Below, in pieces: positions 6,922 to 13,864 of a DNA stretch of 26,891 bases. Location: IMG/VR virus record IMGVR_UViG_3300044940_000249, positions 1 through 26,891 of that record. One strand, 5' to 3'. The notes beneath the pieces were generated by a model. The model was not told the DNA's origin, made no database searches, and saw only the letters and a list, made by a program, of their open reading frames with translations. Positions within the stretch are counted from its first letter, which is position 1; each line of letters begins with the position of its first letter. This DNA is from a virus. The position numbers and the translations under genes were made by a program.

Positions 6922-8637
6922 TCAAAACGGAATGTCGTCATCGCCCCACACGTCGTCGTCGACGGGTGCAGTCGAAGGCTCCGTCTCTTCCACGTCGTCA
7001 CCTGGCTCACGTGCTTCGCCGTGCTCGATGCCGACGACGCGAACGAAGTCACCGTCGGGTCGCGTGGTAATCGCCACGACGGGCTTCATGTAGCCCGCGT
7101 TGAGGACCTCTACGGCGTCATCGACGCTGGCAGGGAACGGTGTCCCGACGTGCGCACGCCACCAGGCACGCGCCTTGTCGCCGGCGTATCCGTCGTGCTC
7201 GATGCACACCCACTCTGACGCGATCTTCGACGGGACGAACGCCTCATCGTTCACGTTGGATGCGGTGTAGTAGTCGACGCGCAACGTCGGCAGCGCGTTG
7301 GGTGCAGACCTCTTGCGATGCGCAGCGAAGCGCACGCTGCCCACGACGTACCTCTCCGACGACGACGTGCGCCCCGTCGACAGGATCGGGAGATCACTCG
7401 CCTTCGTGTTGGCGCGCTTCTCTGGCGGCGGGAACTCGGTGTCACACTCGCTGCACACCCTCGCCGAGGCAGGTTGCTGCGCGGCGCAGTTCGCGCAGGT
7501 CTTGATCGGTGCCGTGCCTTCACCCTTCTTCGACGACTTCTCTTTGACCCTGATCTCGTCGACGGGACCGTGGCGCGCGATGTTGCCGCCATAGTCGAGC
7601 ACGAGACAGTCGGTCTTGCCCTCGGCGACACGCATCCCGCGCCCGACGATCTGCACGTACAGCGACACCGATTGCGTGGCGCGCACGATCACCAACACGT
7701 CGACGACGGGCGCGTCAAATCCTGTCGTCAGCACGTCGCACGACGCGAGCGCATCCAATTCTCGTCGACGGAAGCGACCGATGATCGACTGCCTGACGAT
7801 CTGTTCGGTGTCGCCGGTGATCACCTCGCATGAGTGCCCACGTTCGCGCACGGCCGCAGCAAGATGCTGCGCGTGCGCCACACTGCACCCGAAGAGCAGC
7901 GCCGACGTGCGCCCACCACGAAGCGCAGCTGACACGTCGTCGGCGACGTGCTCGGTCACCTCGTCGATGTCGGCGGCCAGCTCGAGGTCACGCATTGCGA
8001 ACTCGCCCATGCGCGTTGCCACTTGCGACGTGTCGATCTGCACCGACGGCGAGCCCGTCACGAGAGGCGACAGGTACCCGTCGGCAATCAGCTGGCGCAC
8101 GTCACATCGGTAGACGATCGAGGTGAAGAGCGCGCTGTCACCTTGGGTGAGGTAGCCCTGACCGAGCCGGTACGGTGTCGCGGTGAGTCCGACGATGCGC
8201 AGGCCAGGATTGATCTCGCGCAGGCCTCGCACGAGCGTCTGATACTGCCCGTCACCTTCTGGCGGGATCAGGTGCGCCTCGTCGACGACGAGCACGTCGA
8301 CGACGCCGAGATCGCGCGCACGCTTCGCGACGGTCTGCACACCGCACACCGTGATCGACGAGACGCCGCGTTTGCCCAACGAGGCAGACCAGATCGCGAG
8401 CGGTGCCGCTGGCCACACCCGACGCACCGCTGCTGCGTCTTGCTCGATCAGCTCTGCGCGATGCGTGGCAATCACGACGCGACCGCCACACTCTTGCACG
8501 ACGACGCGAGCAAGCTCGCCAAGCACTGCTGACTTGCCTCCGCCCGTCGGTATCTCGACGAGAGGATGCAGTCCTCCACGACGCCAATACTCGATCACGG
8601 CGTCGACCGCCGCGCGTTGATAGCCGCGTAGATCCAT
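6922..8637 (-). CDS. DEAH-box superfamily 2 helicase with zinc ribbon and SSB-like C-terminal tip
   Basis: 571 residues. Helicase motifs in order: LRGYQ (3-7), Walker A IPTGGGKS (29-36), DEAH (119-122), TATP (152-155), TTGFDAP (304-310) and motif VI QIVGRGMR (329-336). A zinc ribbon follows, CANC (381-384) and CSEC (395-398). After that comes a domain near residues 465-545 (SEWVCIEHDGYAGDKARAWW) that I recall from C-termini of phage helicases. The last residues are WGDDDIPF, matching the acidic tip with which bacterial SSB recruits partner proteins. Inference: it unwinds DNA in replication or recombination. The start is set at ATG 8637 because helicases of this type begin just before the LRGYQ motif; the in-frame TTG at 8673 overlaps the predicted -35 box. 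There is no ribosome site; TAGTGT lies 7 bases before the ATG. Confidence 0.9.
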   Translation of the reverse strand: MDLRGYQRAAVDAVIEYWRRGGLHPLVEIPTGGGKSAVLGELARVVVQECGGRVVIATHRAELIEQDAAAVRRVWPAAPLAIWSASLGKRGVSSITVCGVQTVAKRARDLGVVDVLVVDEAHLIPPEGDGQYQTLVRGLREINPGLRIVGLTATPYRLGQGYLTQGDSALFTSIVYRCDVRQLIADGYLSPLVTGSPSVQIDTSQVATRMGEFAMRDLELAADIDEVTEHVADDVSAALRGGRTSALLFGCSVAHAQHLAAAVRERGHSCEVITGDTEQIVRQSIIGRFRRRELDALASCDVLTTGFDAPVVDVLVIVRATQSVSLYVQIVGRGMRVAEGKTDCLVLDYGGNIARHGPVDEIRVKEKSSKKGEGTAPIKTCANCAAQQPASARVCSECDTEFPPPEKRANTKASDLPILSTGRTSSSERYVVGSVRFAAHRKRSAPNALPTLRVDYYTASNVNDEAFVPSKIASEWVCIEHDGYAGDKARAWWRAHVGTPFPASVDDAVEVLNAGYMKPVVAITTRPDGDFVRVVGIEHGEAREPGDDVEETEPSTAPVDDDVWGDDDIPF

Positions 8638-8644
8638 GGGCAGC

Positions 8645-8673
8645 ACACTACAGACCCACTTCGATGCCGCCAA
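8645..8673 (-). promoter_or_regulatory. Candidate promoter of the helicase-primase operon
   Basis: On the minus strand TTGGCG (8673-8668), exactly 17 bases, then TAGTGT (8650-8645). The helicase ATG is only 7 bases beyond the -10, so the transcript would be leaderless. It lies back to back with the rightward promoter. Confidence 0.55.
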
Positions 8674-8685
8674 GATTTTTTCTTG
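8671..8685. repeat. Inverted repeat CAAGA-TTTTT-TCTTG between divergent -35 boxes
   Basis: A 5-base inverted repeat around a T5 centre overlaps the ends of both -35 elements (leftward 8668-8673, rightward 8683-8688). Its position would allow one repressor, for example the XRE protein encoded at 10043, to block both operons. The short arms keep this tentative. Confidence 0.4.
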
Positions 8686-8712
8686 ACATGCGCACGATCG
8701 CCCTTGTAGTGC
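8683..8712 (+). promoter_or_regulatory. Candidate promoter of the rightward recombination operon
   Basis: Consensus -35 TTGACA (8683-8688), 18-base spacer, TAGTGC (8707-8712) as a moderate -10. Downstream is a normal leader with GAGGTG (8723-8728) 4 bases before the ATG at 8733, unlike the leftward promoter. Confidence 0.6.
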
Positions 8713-8732
8713 TTGAGCGAAGAGGTGATCTC

Positions 8733-9428
8733 ATGCTCGTGAAGAAGACTCTGCGAGAGTCGATAGGCGCGCGCGCGCCGAAGATCCTCGTCTATGGCGG
8801 TGCTGGCGTCGGCAAGACAACGCTAATCGCATCGCTACGCGGACGGGTCCTGATTCTGTCGGCCGAGGCAGGACTGCTCCCGCTCGCTGGCCTCGACGTC
8901 GACGCTGACGTCGTCGAGGTGACGACTATCGACACGCTGCGCGCAGCGTACACCGAGCTTCGCGCCGGCGATCACGGCTACGACTGGGTCGCGCTCGACA
9001 GCGTCTCGGAGATCGCCGAGGTGGTCCTCTCGTCGGAAAAGGCGAAGGTCAAGGACCCACGTCAGGCCTATGGCGCCCTGCAGGACGAGATGATCAAGAT
9101 CATGCGGGCCTTCCGCGACCTGTCATGCGGCGTCTACTTCAGCGCGAAGCTGTCGACGACGAAGGACGAAGCGACAGGACGCATCAGCTACGGGATCGGG
9201 ATGCCTGGCGCCAAGCTCGGCGAAGCGATCCCCTACCTGTTCGACGAGGTCTTCCGTCTCGTCGTCGTCGACGAGGACGATGGGAGCGGCGGCAAGATCG
9301 CGAACCGCTACCTGCTGACGTCGACGGATGGCCGCAGCGTGGCCAAGGATCGCAGCGGCAGGCTCGACAAGCTTGAGGTCGCGGACCTCGGTGCGGTCAT
9401 CGAGAAGATCATGTCCGCCACCAGTTGA
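8733..9428 (+). CDS. Sak4-like RecA-fold ATPase (AAA_24)
   Basis: 231 residues. Walker A is GGAGVGKT at 22-29 and Walker B is YDWVALDSV at 83-91, followed by SEIAE and a long helical stretch with QAYGALQDEM, all typical of the AAA_24 / Sak4 group of phage nucleotide-binding proteins. Known: Sak4-type proteins are short RecA-core recombinases that promote single-strand annealing, often with a DUF669 or SSB-like partner, and exactly such a gene is next. ATG 8733 has GAGGTG at the right distance; upstream in-frame ATGs are not supported and would cover the promoter. It is the first gene of a long rightward operon that also encodes a RusA-like resolvase and an exonuclease. Confidence 0.88.
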   Translation: MLVKKTLRESIGARAPKILVYGGAGVGKTTLIASLRGRVLILSAEAGLLPLAGLDVDADVVEVTTIDTLRAAYTELRAGDHGYDWVALDSVSEIAEVVLSSEKAKVKDPRQAYGALQDEMIKIMRAFRDLSCGVYFSAKLSTTKDEATGRISYGIGMPGAKLGEAIPYLFDEVFRLVVVDEDDGSGGKIANRYLLTSTDGRSVAKDRSGRLDKLEVADLGAVIEKIMSATS

Positions 9429-9510
9429 CGATCGCCCGCCGGAGCGCATCCGGCCCAGCCCTGCGCGGGGGATGGGCGCCCGCTTCACCACACACACACA
9501 GGACAGCAAC

Positions 9511-10038
9511 ATGAGTGACTGGCTCGACGACGACGACAACGACAACGGCAATCTCGGCTTCAGCGTCGACGAGATCGACACCAGCGCGATCGATCTGATC
9601 CCACCCGGCCGATACGAGGTCGACTGCACGCGCGCAGTCGTGAAGCCGTCGAAGAACAACCCCACGACGGTCCTTGCCGAGATCGAAGAGACGATCGTCG
9701 GCCCGACGCATGCCGGACGGAAGGTGTGGTCACGCTACGTCGTGGCGCACGTCAACCCCGACGTGATGGCGCGCGGTCGCGCCGAGGTCGCACGCCTGAT
9801 GCAGACGTATGGCGTCGGTGGCTCGTCGCTGACGCCGTTGGTGGGCCGCTCGTGCATCGCCTCCGTCGACGTGGAGCCGGCAAAAGACGGCTACGAGGCG
9901 AAGAACAAGGTCAAGCGTCGCGAGCCGGCGCAGGGCGCTGCGCAGCCTGCTCCGTCGTCGGGTGCGTCGTCGACCACGACGAGCAAGCCCGCAGCGTCGA
10001 GGAGCGCGCCTGCGTTCCTCGCCAACCGAAAGGCGTGA
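9511..10038 (+). CDS. DUF669-type single-strand-binding-like protein
   Basis: 175 residues. It opens with a very acidic run (LDDDDNDNGN), then LIPPGRYEVDCTRAVVKPSKNN (about residues 30-51), the start of the compact beta domain characteristic of DUF669 proteins, which sit beside Sak4/Erf-type recombinases in phages. The middle holds a helix (ARGRAEVARLMQTYGV) and LVGRSCIASVDVEPAKDGYEAKNKVKR, a KNxV motif typical of the family. The C-terminus from about 140 is a Ser/Ala/Pro/Thr-rich linker. Inference: binds single-stranded DNA and assists the upstream recombinase. ATG 9511 follows a weak GGACAG. The 82-base gap before it holds no clear signal apart from a short CA repeat. Confidence 0.75.
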   Translation: MSDWLDDDDNDNGNLGFSVDEIDTSAIDLIPPGRYEVDCTRAVVKPSKNNPTTVLAEIEETIVGPTHAGRKVWSRYVVAHVNPDVMARGRAEVARLMQTYGVGGSSLTPLVGRSCIASVDVEPAKDGYEAKNKVKRREPAQGAAQPAPSSGASSTTTSKPAASRSAPAFLANRKA

Positions 10039-10042
10039 CGAC

Positions 10043-10288
10043 ATGATCTCGTGGCGACGACGGGACGGCACGACTATCCGCCTCGACGGTGAGTGCCTGC
10101 GCTCTCTCCGCGAGAGCAACGGCATGTCGCAGCGCTCGCTCGCTGCACGTCTCGGCTGCACTGGCGCTGCGGTCTCGTCGTGGGAGACGGAGTCGTGCAT
10201 CCCGTCGTTGCCACAGATCGCACGCATCACCACTGTCTTCGGCGAGGCTCTTGCCGCAAGCGGCGCGATCGTGGTGACGCATGAGTGA
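10043..10288 (+). CDS. XRE/Cro-type HTH repressor-like protein
   Basis: 81 residues. Residues 18-50 form a clear HTH of the XRE family: LRSLRESNGMSQRSLAARLG, then CTGAAVSSWETESCIPSLPQ, where the SxWE of the recognition helix is diagnostic. The N-terminus begins WRRRDGTTIRLDG, which may be a short beta extension. Inference: a transcription regulator, possibly of its own operon or of the divergent promoters near 8.68 kb. ATG 10043 lies 4 bases after the DUF669 stop, and the 3' end overlaps the RusA-like gene by 8 bases. It lies inside the recombination module, so expression is tied to that operon. Confidence 0.85.
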   Translation: MISWRRRDGTTIRLDGECLRSLRESNGMSQRSLAARLGCTGAAVSSWETESCIPSLPQIARITTVFGEALAASGAIVVTHE

Positions 10289-10625
10289 CCTCGACGTGAC
10301 GATCCCCATCCGAACCTCGGCGTGGACCAACACGCGTGGCCACTGGCGGGCCAACCACGAGCGCAAGACCCGAGAGAAGACCGTCACGGCGTGGGCGCTG
10401 CGTGGCGCAGGTCGTCTTCCGCCGCTGCCCGCGCACGTCGTGATCACGCGCCTGGCACCGCGCCTCCTCGACGACGACAACCTGCCATCGGCAACGAAGT
10501 ACATGCGCGACGAGATCGCACGCGCATACGACGTCGACGACAGCCCACGCTCACCACTGACGTGGGAGTACCGGCAAGAGCGCAGCAAGACCTACGCAGT
10601 CCGCATTCAGATCAACCAGAGGTGA
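10281..10625 (+). CDS. RusA-like Holliday junction resolvase
   Basis: 114 residues, the usual RusA size. The conserved acidic signature is present: LLDDDNLPSATKYMRDEI (D64-D66, N67, K73, D77), then DVDDSPRS (D86, D87) and a C-terminal basic/beta segment. Known: RusA is a dimeric Mg-dependent endonuclease that resolves Holliday junctions and other branched DNA, using these Asp residues and the Lys. Inference: debranches recombination intermediates and concatemers before packaging. The ATG overlaps the upstream XRE gene by 8 bases. A GGTGACG lies 5 bases upstream inside that gene. Confidence 0.85.
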   Translation: MSDLDVTIPIRTSAWTNTRGHWRANHERKTREKTVTAWALRGAGRLPPLPAHVVITRLAPRLLDDDNLPSATKYMRDEIARAYDVDDSPRSPLTWEYRQERSKTYAVRIQINQR

Positions 10626-10629
10626 CCCC

Positions 10630-11298
10630 GTGAACATCTTCATCGACGTCGAGACCATCCGCTCCACGCGCGTCGGCGTGGCTGACTATCTCGCGCGCAA
10701 GCACCACGACCCCGACGACGTCGAGGGCAGCGCACGACGTGCAGCGGAGGCGCTCGATCGCACCTCGCTCAACCCGCGCCTCGGCGAGCTCGTGTGCGTC
10801 GGGATTGGCCTCGACGGCGACGACGATCCGATCGTGCATGTGCGTGACATGTCGTCACCGACGGGCGAGGCTGACCTGCTGCGCGCTGTCGCGCAGGAGG
10901 TCCGCGACATCATCGACGACTGGGGCGGGCGACGGAGTCTCGATCGGATCGTCGCGCACAATGCGGAGTTCGACCGCACGTTTCTGAGGACGCGCGCCAT
11001 GGTCCACGACGTCGTCATGCCACCAGACCTGCATGCACTCGACATGAAGCCGTGGGATAGCGCGTGGTATTGCACGCAGGATGCGCTGCGCATGGGCCAC
11101 CGCGACTACGTCTCTCTCGACGAGGCGTGCGTCGCGTTCGGGGTGCCACGCAAGCACGACACTGGCGCGCTGACTGGCGCAGGTGTCACCGACGCCGTGA
11201 TGGCAGGCCGCCTCGACGAGGTCGCCGCGTATTGCGCCGACGACGTGAGGCGCGTGCGCTCCGTCTACTACGCGATCCAGCGATGCCGGCAACGTTGA
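10630..11298 (+). CDS. DnaQ-like 3'-5' exonuclease (PolB-associated type)
   Basis: 222 residues. It starts with a GTG and reads MNIFIDVETI, giving the ExoI motif D6-x-E8. ExoII is IVAHNAEFDRTFL (D115). The last motif is YCADDVRRV (Y201, D204/D205). This pattern fits the DEDD exonucleases, subgroup predicted exonuclease related to DNA polymerase B. Inference: proofreading, end-trimming or removal of 3' single strands in recombination with the neighbouring Sak4 and RusA-like proteins. The leader GAGGTGACCCC gives a ribosome site before the GTG at 10630. The stop overlaps the next ATG by one base (TGATG). Confidence 0.85.
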   Translation: MNIFIDVETIRSTRVGVADYLARKHHDPDDVEGSARRAAEALDRTSLNPRLGELVCVGIGLDGDDDPIVHVRDMSSPTGEADLLRAVAQEVRDIIDDWGGRRSLDRIVAHNAEFDRTFLRTRAMVHDVVMPPDLHALDMKPWDSAWYCTQDALRMGHRDYVSLDEACVAFGVPRKHDTGALTGAGVTDAVMAGRLDEVAAYCADDVRRVRSVYYAIQRCRQR

Positions 11299-11618
11299 TG
11301 GTGGATGACGTCATGCCCGCAATCACCACAATTTCCCGTCTTGCCTCCGAGCACCTGAGCAGGCGCAGGATGACGGACGCGCGTCGTGCGGCACGACTGG
11401 CGCGCTTCGATGCTGCCGCCGTCGCCGAGGCAGCATCGACCATCGGCGTCGACGTCAACGACGTGGCGACCCTCTCCGATTTGGCGTGGCGACTGGCTGA
11501 CCGATGCGACCACACCACCACTAGCCACGTCGTCGTCGAGCGCGCGCTGCTCGCCATCGACGTCATCGACCGCGACATCGCCGACCACGCCGTTGAGCAC
11601 TTCTTTTCCCGACGCTGA
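11298..11618 (+). CDS. Small helical protein of unknown function
   Basis: 106 residues from the ATG at 11298, which overlaps the exonuclease stop (TGATG). An in-frame ATG at 11283 inside the exonuclease gene is an alternative start. The product is mostly helical and basic early (RRRMTDARRAARLARF), then acidic-hydrophobic (VDVNDVATLSDLAWRLADRC). It ends ...VEHFFSRR. There are no metal-binding motifs or membrane segments, and I do not recognise the family. It belongs to the same operon as the recombination genes. Confidence 0.65.
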   Translation: MVDDVMPAITTISRLASEHLSRRRMTDARRAARLARFDAAAVAEAASTIGVDVNDVATLSDLAWRLADRCDHTTTSHVVVERALLAIDVIDRDIADHAVEHFFSRR

Positions 11619-11636
11619 CGACGACGGAGTGACGAC

Positions 11637-12170
11637 GTGAGCAACTACGAGAAGATCCTGGCCCTCCACCCGTGGCACGAAGGTCTTGTCGAGGCCATCG
11701 GCAGCGCAACGCTGCGCGCCTGGTGGCGCACCACAAATGACCTCATCTCGATGACGACGTTGATCGGACTAGCGCACGCGCAAGGAACGCTGTCTCGTCG
11801 ACGTTTGGTAGTCGTCGCTTTTCGATGCATCGAGCACGTCACGCATCGTGTTCCGCCGTCGTCGAAGAAGCACCTCCACGTCGTTGGTGAGTGGGTGTAT
11901 GGCGGTTACGTGGAGCGTGATGCCTGGAATCGTGCTCATCGCGAACTCCAGCATGACCTCGATGCCGGCGATGAAGTCGGTGCTGTGCGTGCTGCGTACG
12001 CCGACAGCAACGAGTACGCAGCCCGCGCCGCCAAAAGCGGCATGCTCCACGCTGGGCACCTTGTTACCTACGGTGACGCCGAGATCTGCGATGTCATCCG
12101 CGACGGGATCGCCATCGACGAGGTCTGTGACGCGCTCGGCCTCAACCCCGACGAAGGAGTGACGACGTGA
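11637..12170 (+). CDS. Imm5-like phage protein, paralogue 1 of 2
   Basis: 177 residues. It shares its layout with the next gene: LRAWWRTTNDLISMTTLIGLAHA, then RRLVVVAFRCIEHVTHRVP, V.EWVYGGYVERDAW, and a C-terminal ICDVIRDGIAIDEVCDAL ending in NPDEGVTT. The pattern of a Trp-containing segment before L-I-G, an R-R-L...A-C/R-C motif and a W...G-E/Y...V motif recalls the putative immunity (Imm5-like) domain proteins common in phages, as I remember them. Function is unknown. GTG start at 11637; the junction sequence GGAGTGACGACGTGAGCAAC is repeated exactly at the start of the next gene, a mark of tandem duplication. The stop overlaps the next GTG (GTGA). Confidence 0.7.
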   Translation: MSNYEKILALHPWHEGLVEAIGSATLRAWWRTTNDLISMTTLIGLAHAQGTLSRRRLVVVAFRCIEHVTHRVPPSSKKHLHVVGEWVYGGYVERDAWNRAHRELQHDLDAGDEVGAVRAAYADSNEYAARAAKSGMLHAGHLVTYGDAEICDVIRDGIAIDEVCDALGLNPDEGVTT

Positions 12171-12721
12171 GCAACCAAGAGGCATTTCTTTCGTGGCGAG
12201 AGGAGCTCTTCAAGTGTACCGATGGCGCGTCGTTACGCGAGTGGTGGACGACGACGACGAACCTGCAAGATATGCTGTGGCTCATTGGGAGGGCACATAT
12301 AAGGCAAACATTAGGTACGAGGCTGTCTCTTCGGCGACTCGTCGTTATCGCCATCCGCTGCGTCGAGACGGTCGCGCACATGCTTCCACGATCGATGCTG
12401 GTACACCTCGCCACGGTGAACGCGTGGGCGCGCGGCGAGTATGTGACGACGGAAAAGTTGCGGCACGCGACCAGATCGCTGGAACTGAAGGCGGATAACA
12501 CACCTTCGTTTGCTGCTGCCGAAGCCGCCTGCGCTACTATCCCGTGGGGGGATCGTGCCCTCGCCGTGTCATACGTCGTCGGCGCAGTCAACAATGCCTT
12601 GCTCAGCTTCGATCACAAAGGGTCACACACTGCCATGTGTGACGTCATCCGCGACGAGATCTCCATCGACGAGGTGTGCGCCGCCCTCTACCTCAACCCC
12701 GACGAAAGAATGACACCATGA
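12167..12721 (+). CDS. Imm5-like phage protein, paralogue 2 of 2
   Basis: 184 residues, a diverged copy of the preceding gene: LREWWTTTTNLQDMLWLIGR, then RRLVVIAIRCVETVAHMLP, a V-x-x-W-x-x-G-E-Y-V segment and CDVIRDEISIDEVCAALYLN. Here DMLWLIGR is closer to the D-W-L/M-L-W-L-L-G-R motif of Imm5-like phage proteins than in the first copy. It has a good AAGGAG before the GTG at 12167. Parts of the gene (about 12285-12330) are clearly more AT-rich than the neighbours, which may mean relaxed codon selection or separate ancestry. Function is not known. It overlaps both neighbours by 4 bases. Confidence 0.72.
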   Translation: MSNQEAFLSWREELFKCTDGASLREWWTTTTNLQDMLWLIGRAHIRQTLGTRLSLRRLVVIAIRCVETVAHMLPRSMLVHLATVNAWARGEYVTTEKLRHATRSLELKADNTPSFAAAEAACATIPWGDRALAVSYVVGAVNNALLSFDHKGSHTAMCDVIRDEISIDEVCAALYLNPDERMTP

Positions 12722-12891
12722 CGACGTGCCCCTACTGCCACGACGACGAGCGAACGAACGAGCCCTATGCTGCCTGTTGTCCGCAGGCGCAGGACGCCGA
12801 GCACGCGATCGATGACCTCATGACGCGCGACTTGCGTGATTCCGTCGTCGACGAGATCGCGAGGACATGGCGGGAGGTCGACGATGGCTGA
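12718..12891 (+). CDS. Small zinc-ribbon-like protein
   Basis: 57 residues, start overlapping the previous stop as ATGA. It begins MTTCPYCHDDERTNEPYAAC, so it has CPYC at residues 4-7 and a CC pair at 20-21 that could complete one zinc site. The rest is an acidic helix (DLMTRDLRDSVVDEIARTW). It may be a small regulatory or adaptor protein; no family is recognised. It overlaps the next gene by 8 bases. Confidence 0.65.
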   Translation: MTTCPYCHDDERTNEPYAACCPQAQDAEHAIDDLMTRDLRDSVVDEIARTWREVDDG

Positions 12892-13030
12892 CGTGATCGT
12901 GCTCGCCGTCGTCGGCGCCATCGGCCTTGCCCTTGCGTGCTTGGCCGCATGGGGCGCCGACAGACGTGACGAGCAGAGGCGCCAGCGTGCGCTTGACCAA
13001 TGGTACCGCGACGAGGAGGGACGACGATGA
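12884..13030 (+). CDS. Small single-pass membrane protein
   Basis: 48 residues. Residues 3-23 are a hydrophobic segment (VIVLAVVGAIGLALACLAAW) that should span the membrane, followed by a highly charged tail (ADRRDEQRRQRALDQWYRDEEGRR) predicted to stay in the cytoplasm. The start is ATG 12884, with GGGAGG 6 bases upstream inside the preceding gene. The stop overlaps the next ATG (ATGA). It could anchor a partner at the membrane; its role is unknown. Confidence 0.65.
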   Translation: MADVIVLAVVGAIGLALACLAAWGADRRDEQRRQRALDQWYRDEEGRR

Positions 13031-13371
13031 CGACAGAGACGAACGACGACGTCGAGCGTCTGCGCGCAGAAGTCGAGCGCCTGCGCGCAGAAGCGGCGGA
13101 CGTTTCGCGTGAGCTCTCGTCGACGCGCGCGGAACTCGACGCGCTCGGCGTCCAATACGAGGCGCAGCGTGCGCGACTGGCGCTCGCCCACGTCGTCGTC
13201 GACGCTGCGCTCGCGATGCACGAGGTGTTGTCGCGCCCGGTCGGCGGCGATCCCTGCGCCGACTACGAGGACCAGCAGGCATGCATGCGTGACCTCGACG
13301 CAGCCGTCTCGCGTTGGCGCGCTGTGCCCGGTGCCGCGCTCTCCCTCGAAGCGCACGGAGGTAACCAGTGA
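13027..13371 (+). CDS. Coiled-coil protein of unknown function
   Basis: 114 residues from ATG 13027 (GAGGAGGG upstream). Residues 8-48 are heptad-like and start with two copies of VERLRAE encoded by a tandem DNA repeat, then ADVSRELSSTRAELDALG. The second half has hydrophobic helices and two Cys (GGDPCADYEDQQACMRD). Probably an oligomer through the coiled coil. A longer in-frame version starting at 13000 would overlap the membrane protein gene and lacks a good ribosome site. Its GTG neighbour overlaps by 4 bases. Confidence 0.65.
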   Translation: MTTETNDDVERLRAEVERLRAEAADVSRELSSTRAELDALGVQYEAQRARLALAHVVVDAALAMHEVLSRPVGGDPCADYEDQQACMRDLDAAVSRWRAVPGAALSLEAHGGNQ

Positions 13372-13595
13372 CTCACGTCGACGTGTGTGCCTGTTGCGAC
13401 GTCTTTCGCCGCAGGACTTTGTTCTCTCTGCGATCCGACAGGTGGGCAGCCTGCATCGATCAAGGCAAAGATCACTGGGCGATCTACTGCATCCCATCCA
13501 GAGATACCGGCCTACTTTGGCTCGACGCGCTCCGACACACCGCCGTCACCGAGGCAGACGCCGTGCTGTGGGTCGTCGAGGGGGTGCTGCCATGA
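13368..13595 (+). CDS. Small cysteine-containing hypothetical protein
   Basis: 75 residues from a GTG at 13368 that overlaps the previous stop; GGAGGTAACCA precedes it. Contains CACC at residues 7-10 and a later Cys pair (residues 29 and 41), which might bind a metal. The remainder is a compact mixed fold (HWAIYCIPSRDTGLLWLDAL ... AVLWVVEG). No family is recognised. Evidence that it is real comes from coupling on both sides (GTGA before, ATGA after) and codon composition like its neighbours. Confidence 0.55.
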   Translation: MTHVDVCACCDVFRRRTLFSLRSDRWAACIDQGKDHWAIYCIPSRDTGLLWLDALRHTAVTEADAVLWVVEGVLP

Positions 13596-13864
13596 TCCCT
13601 CCTTCGACAGAGTTGCAGCGAGCACGCGGGCTCGTCTCTCGTCTGGCGTACCTCACGCAGCAGTGCAGCCTGCGTGTCGTCGACGGCAAGCCAGTGGGAT
13701 TCGACGTCGTGCGTGAGGGCGACGGGATCGCGTGGGCGCTCGACGTGCTCCTTCAGGAGCACCTGATCCCTCCTGAGTATGTGTCGACGACACAGAGTGT
13801 GATTGATCGATGGCGGAACTGCAGGTCGGCGATCTACGTGCGACCAAAGGAGACGACGACGTGA
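13592..13864 (+). CDS. Hypothetical small protein
   Basis: 90 residues, ATG 13592 overlapping the upstream stop. Helical N-terminus (STELQRARGLVSRLAYLTQQ), a beta-like middle (CSLRVVDGKPVGFDVVREGD) and a helical end (VIDRWRNCRSAIYV). No recognisable motif. It overlaps the following GTG by 4 bases. The upstream GAGGGGG may serve as its ribosome site. Confidence 0.6.
   Translation: MIPPSTELQRARGLVSRLAYLTQQCSLRVVDGKPVGFDVVREGDGIAWALDVLLQEHLIPPEYVSTTQSVIDRWRNCRSAIYVRPKETTT

Noticed and set aside
8638-8673. TTG at 8673 as the helicase start
   Set aside because: It coincides with the predicted -35 box; helicases of this type start close to the LRGYQ motif, which ATG 8637 provides.
12688-13497. 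Open frame of 269 codons on the minus strand
   Set aside because: Antisense to five overlapping, ribosome-site-bearing plus-strand genes; extremely Arg/Ser-rich, a composition artefact of GC-rich codons.
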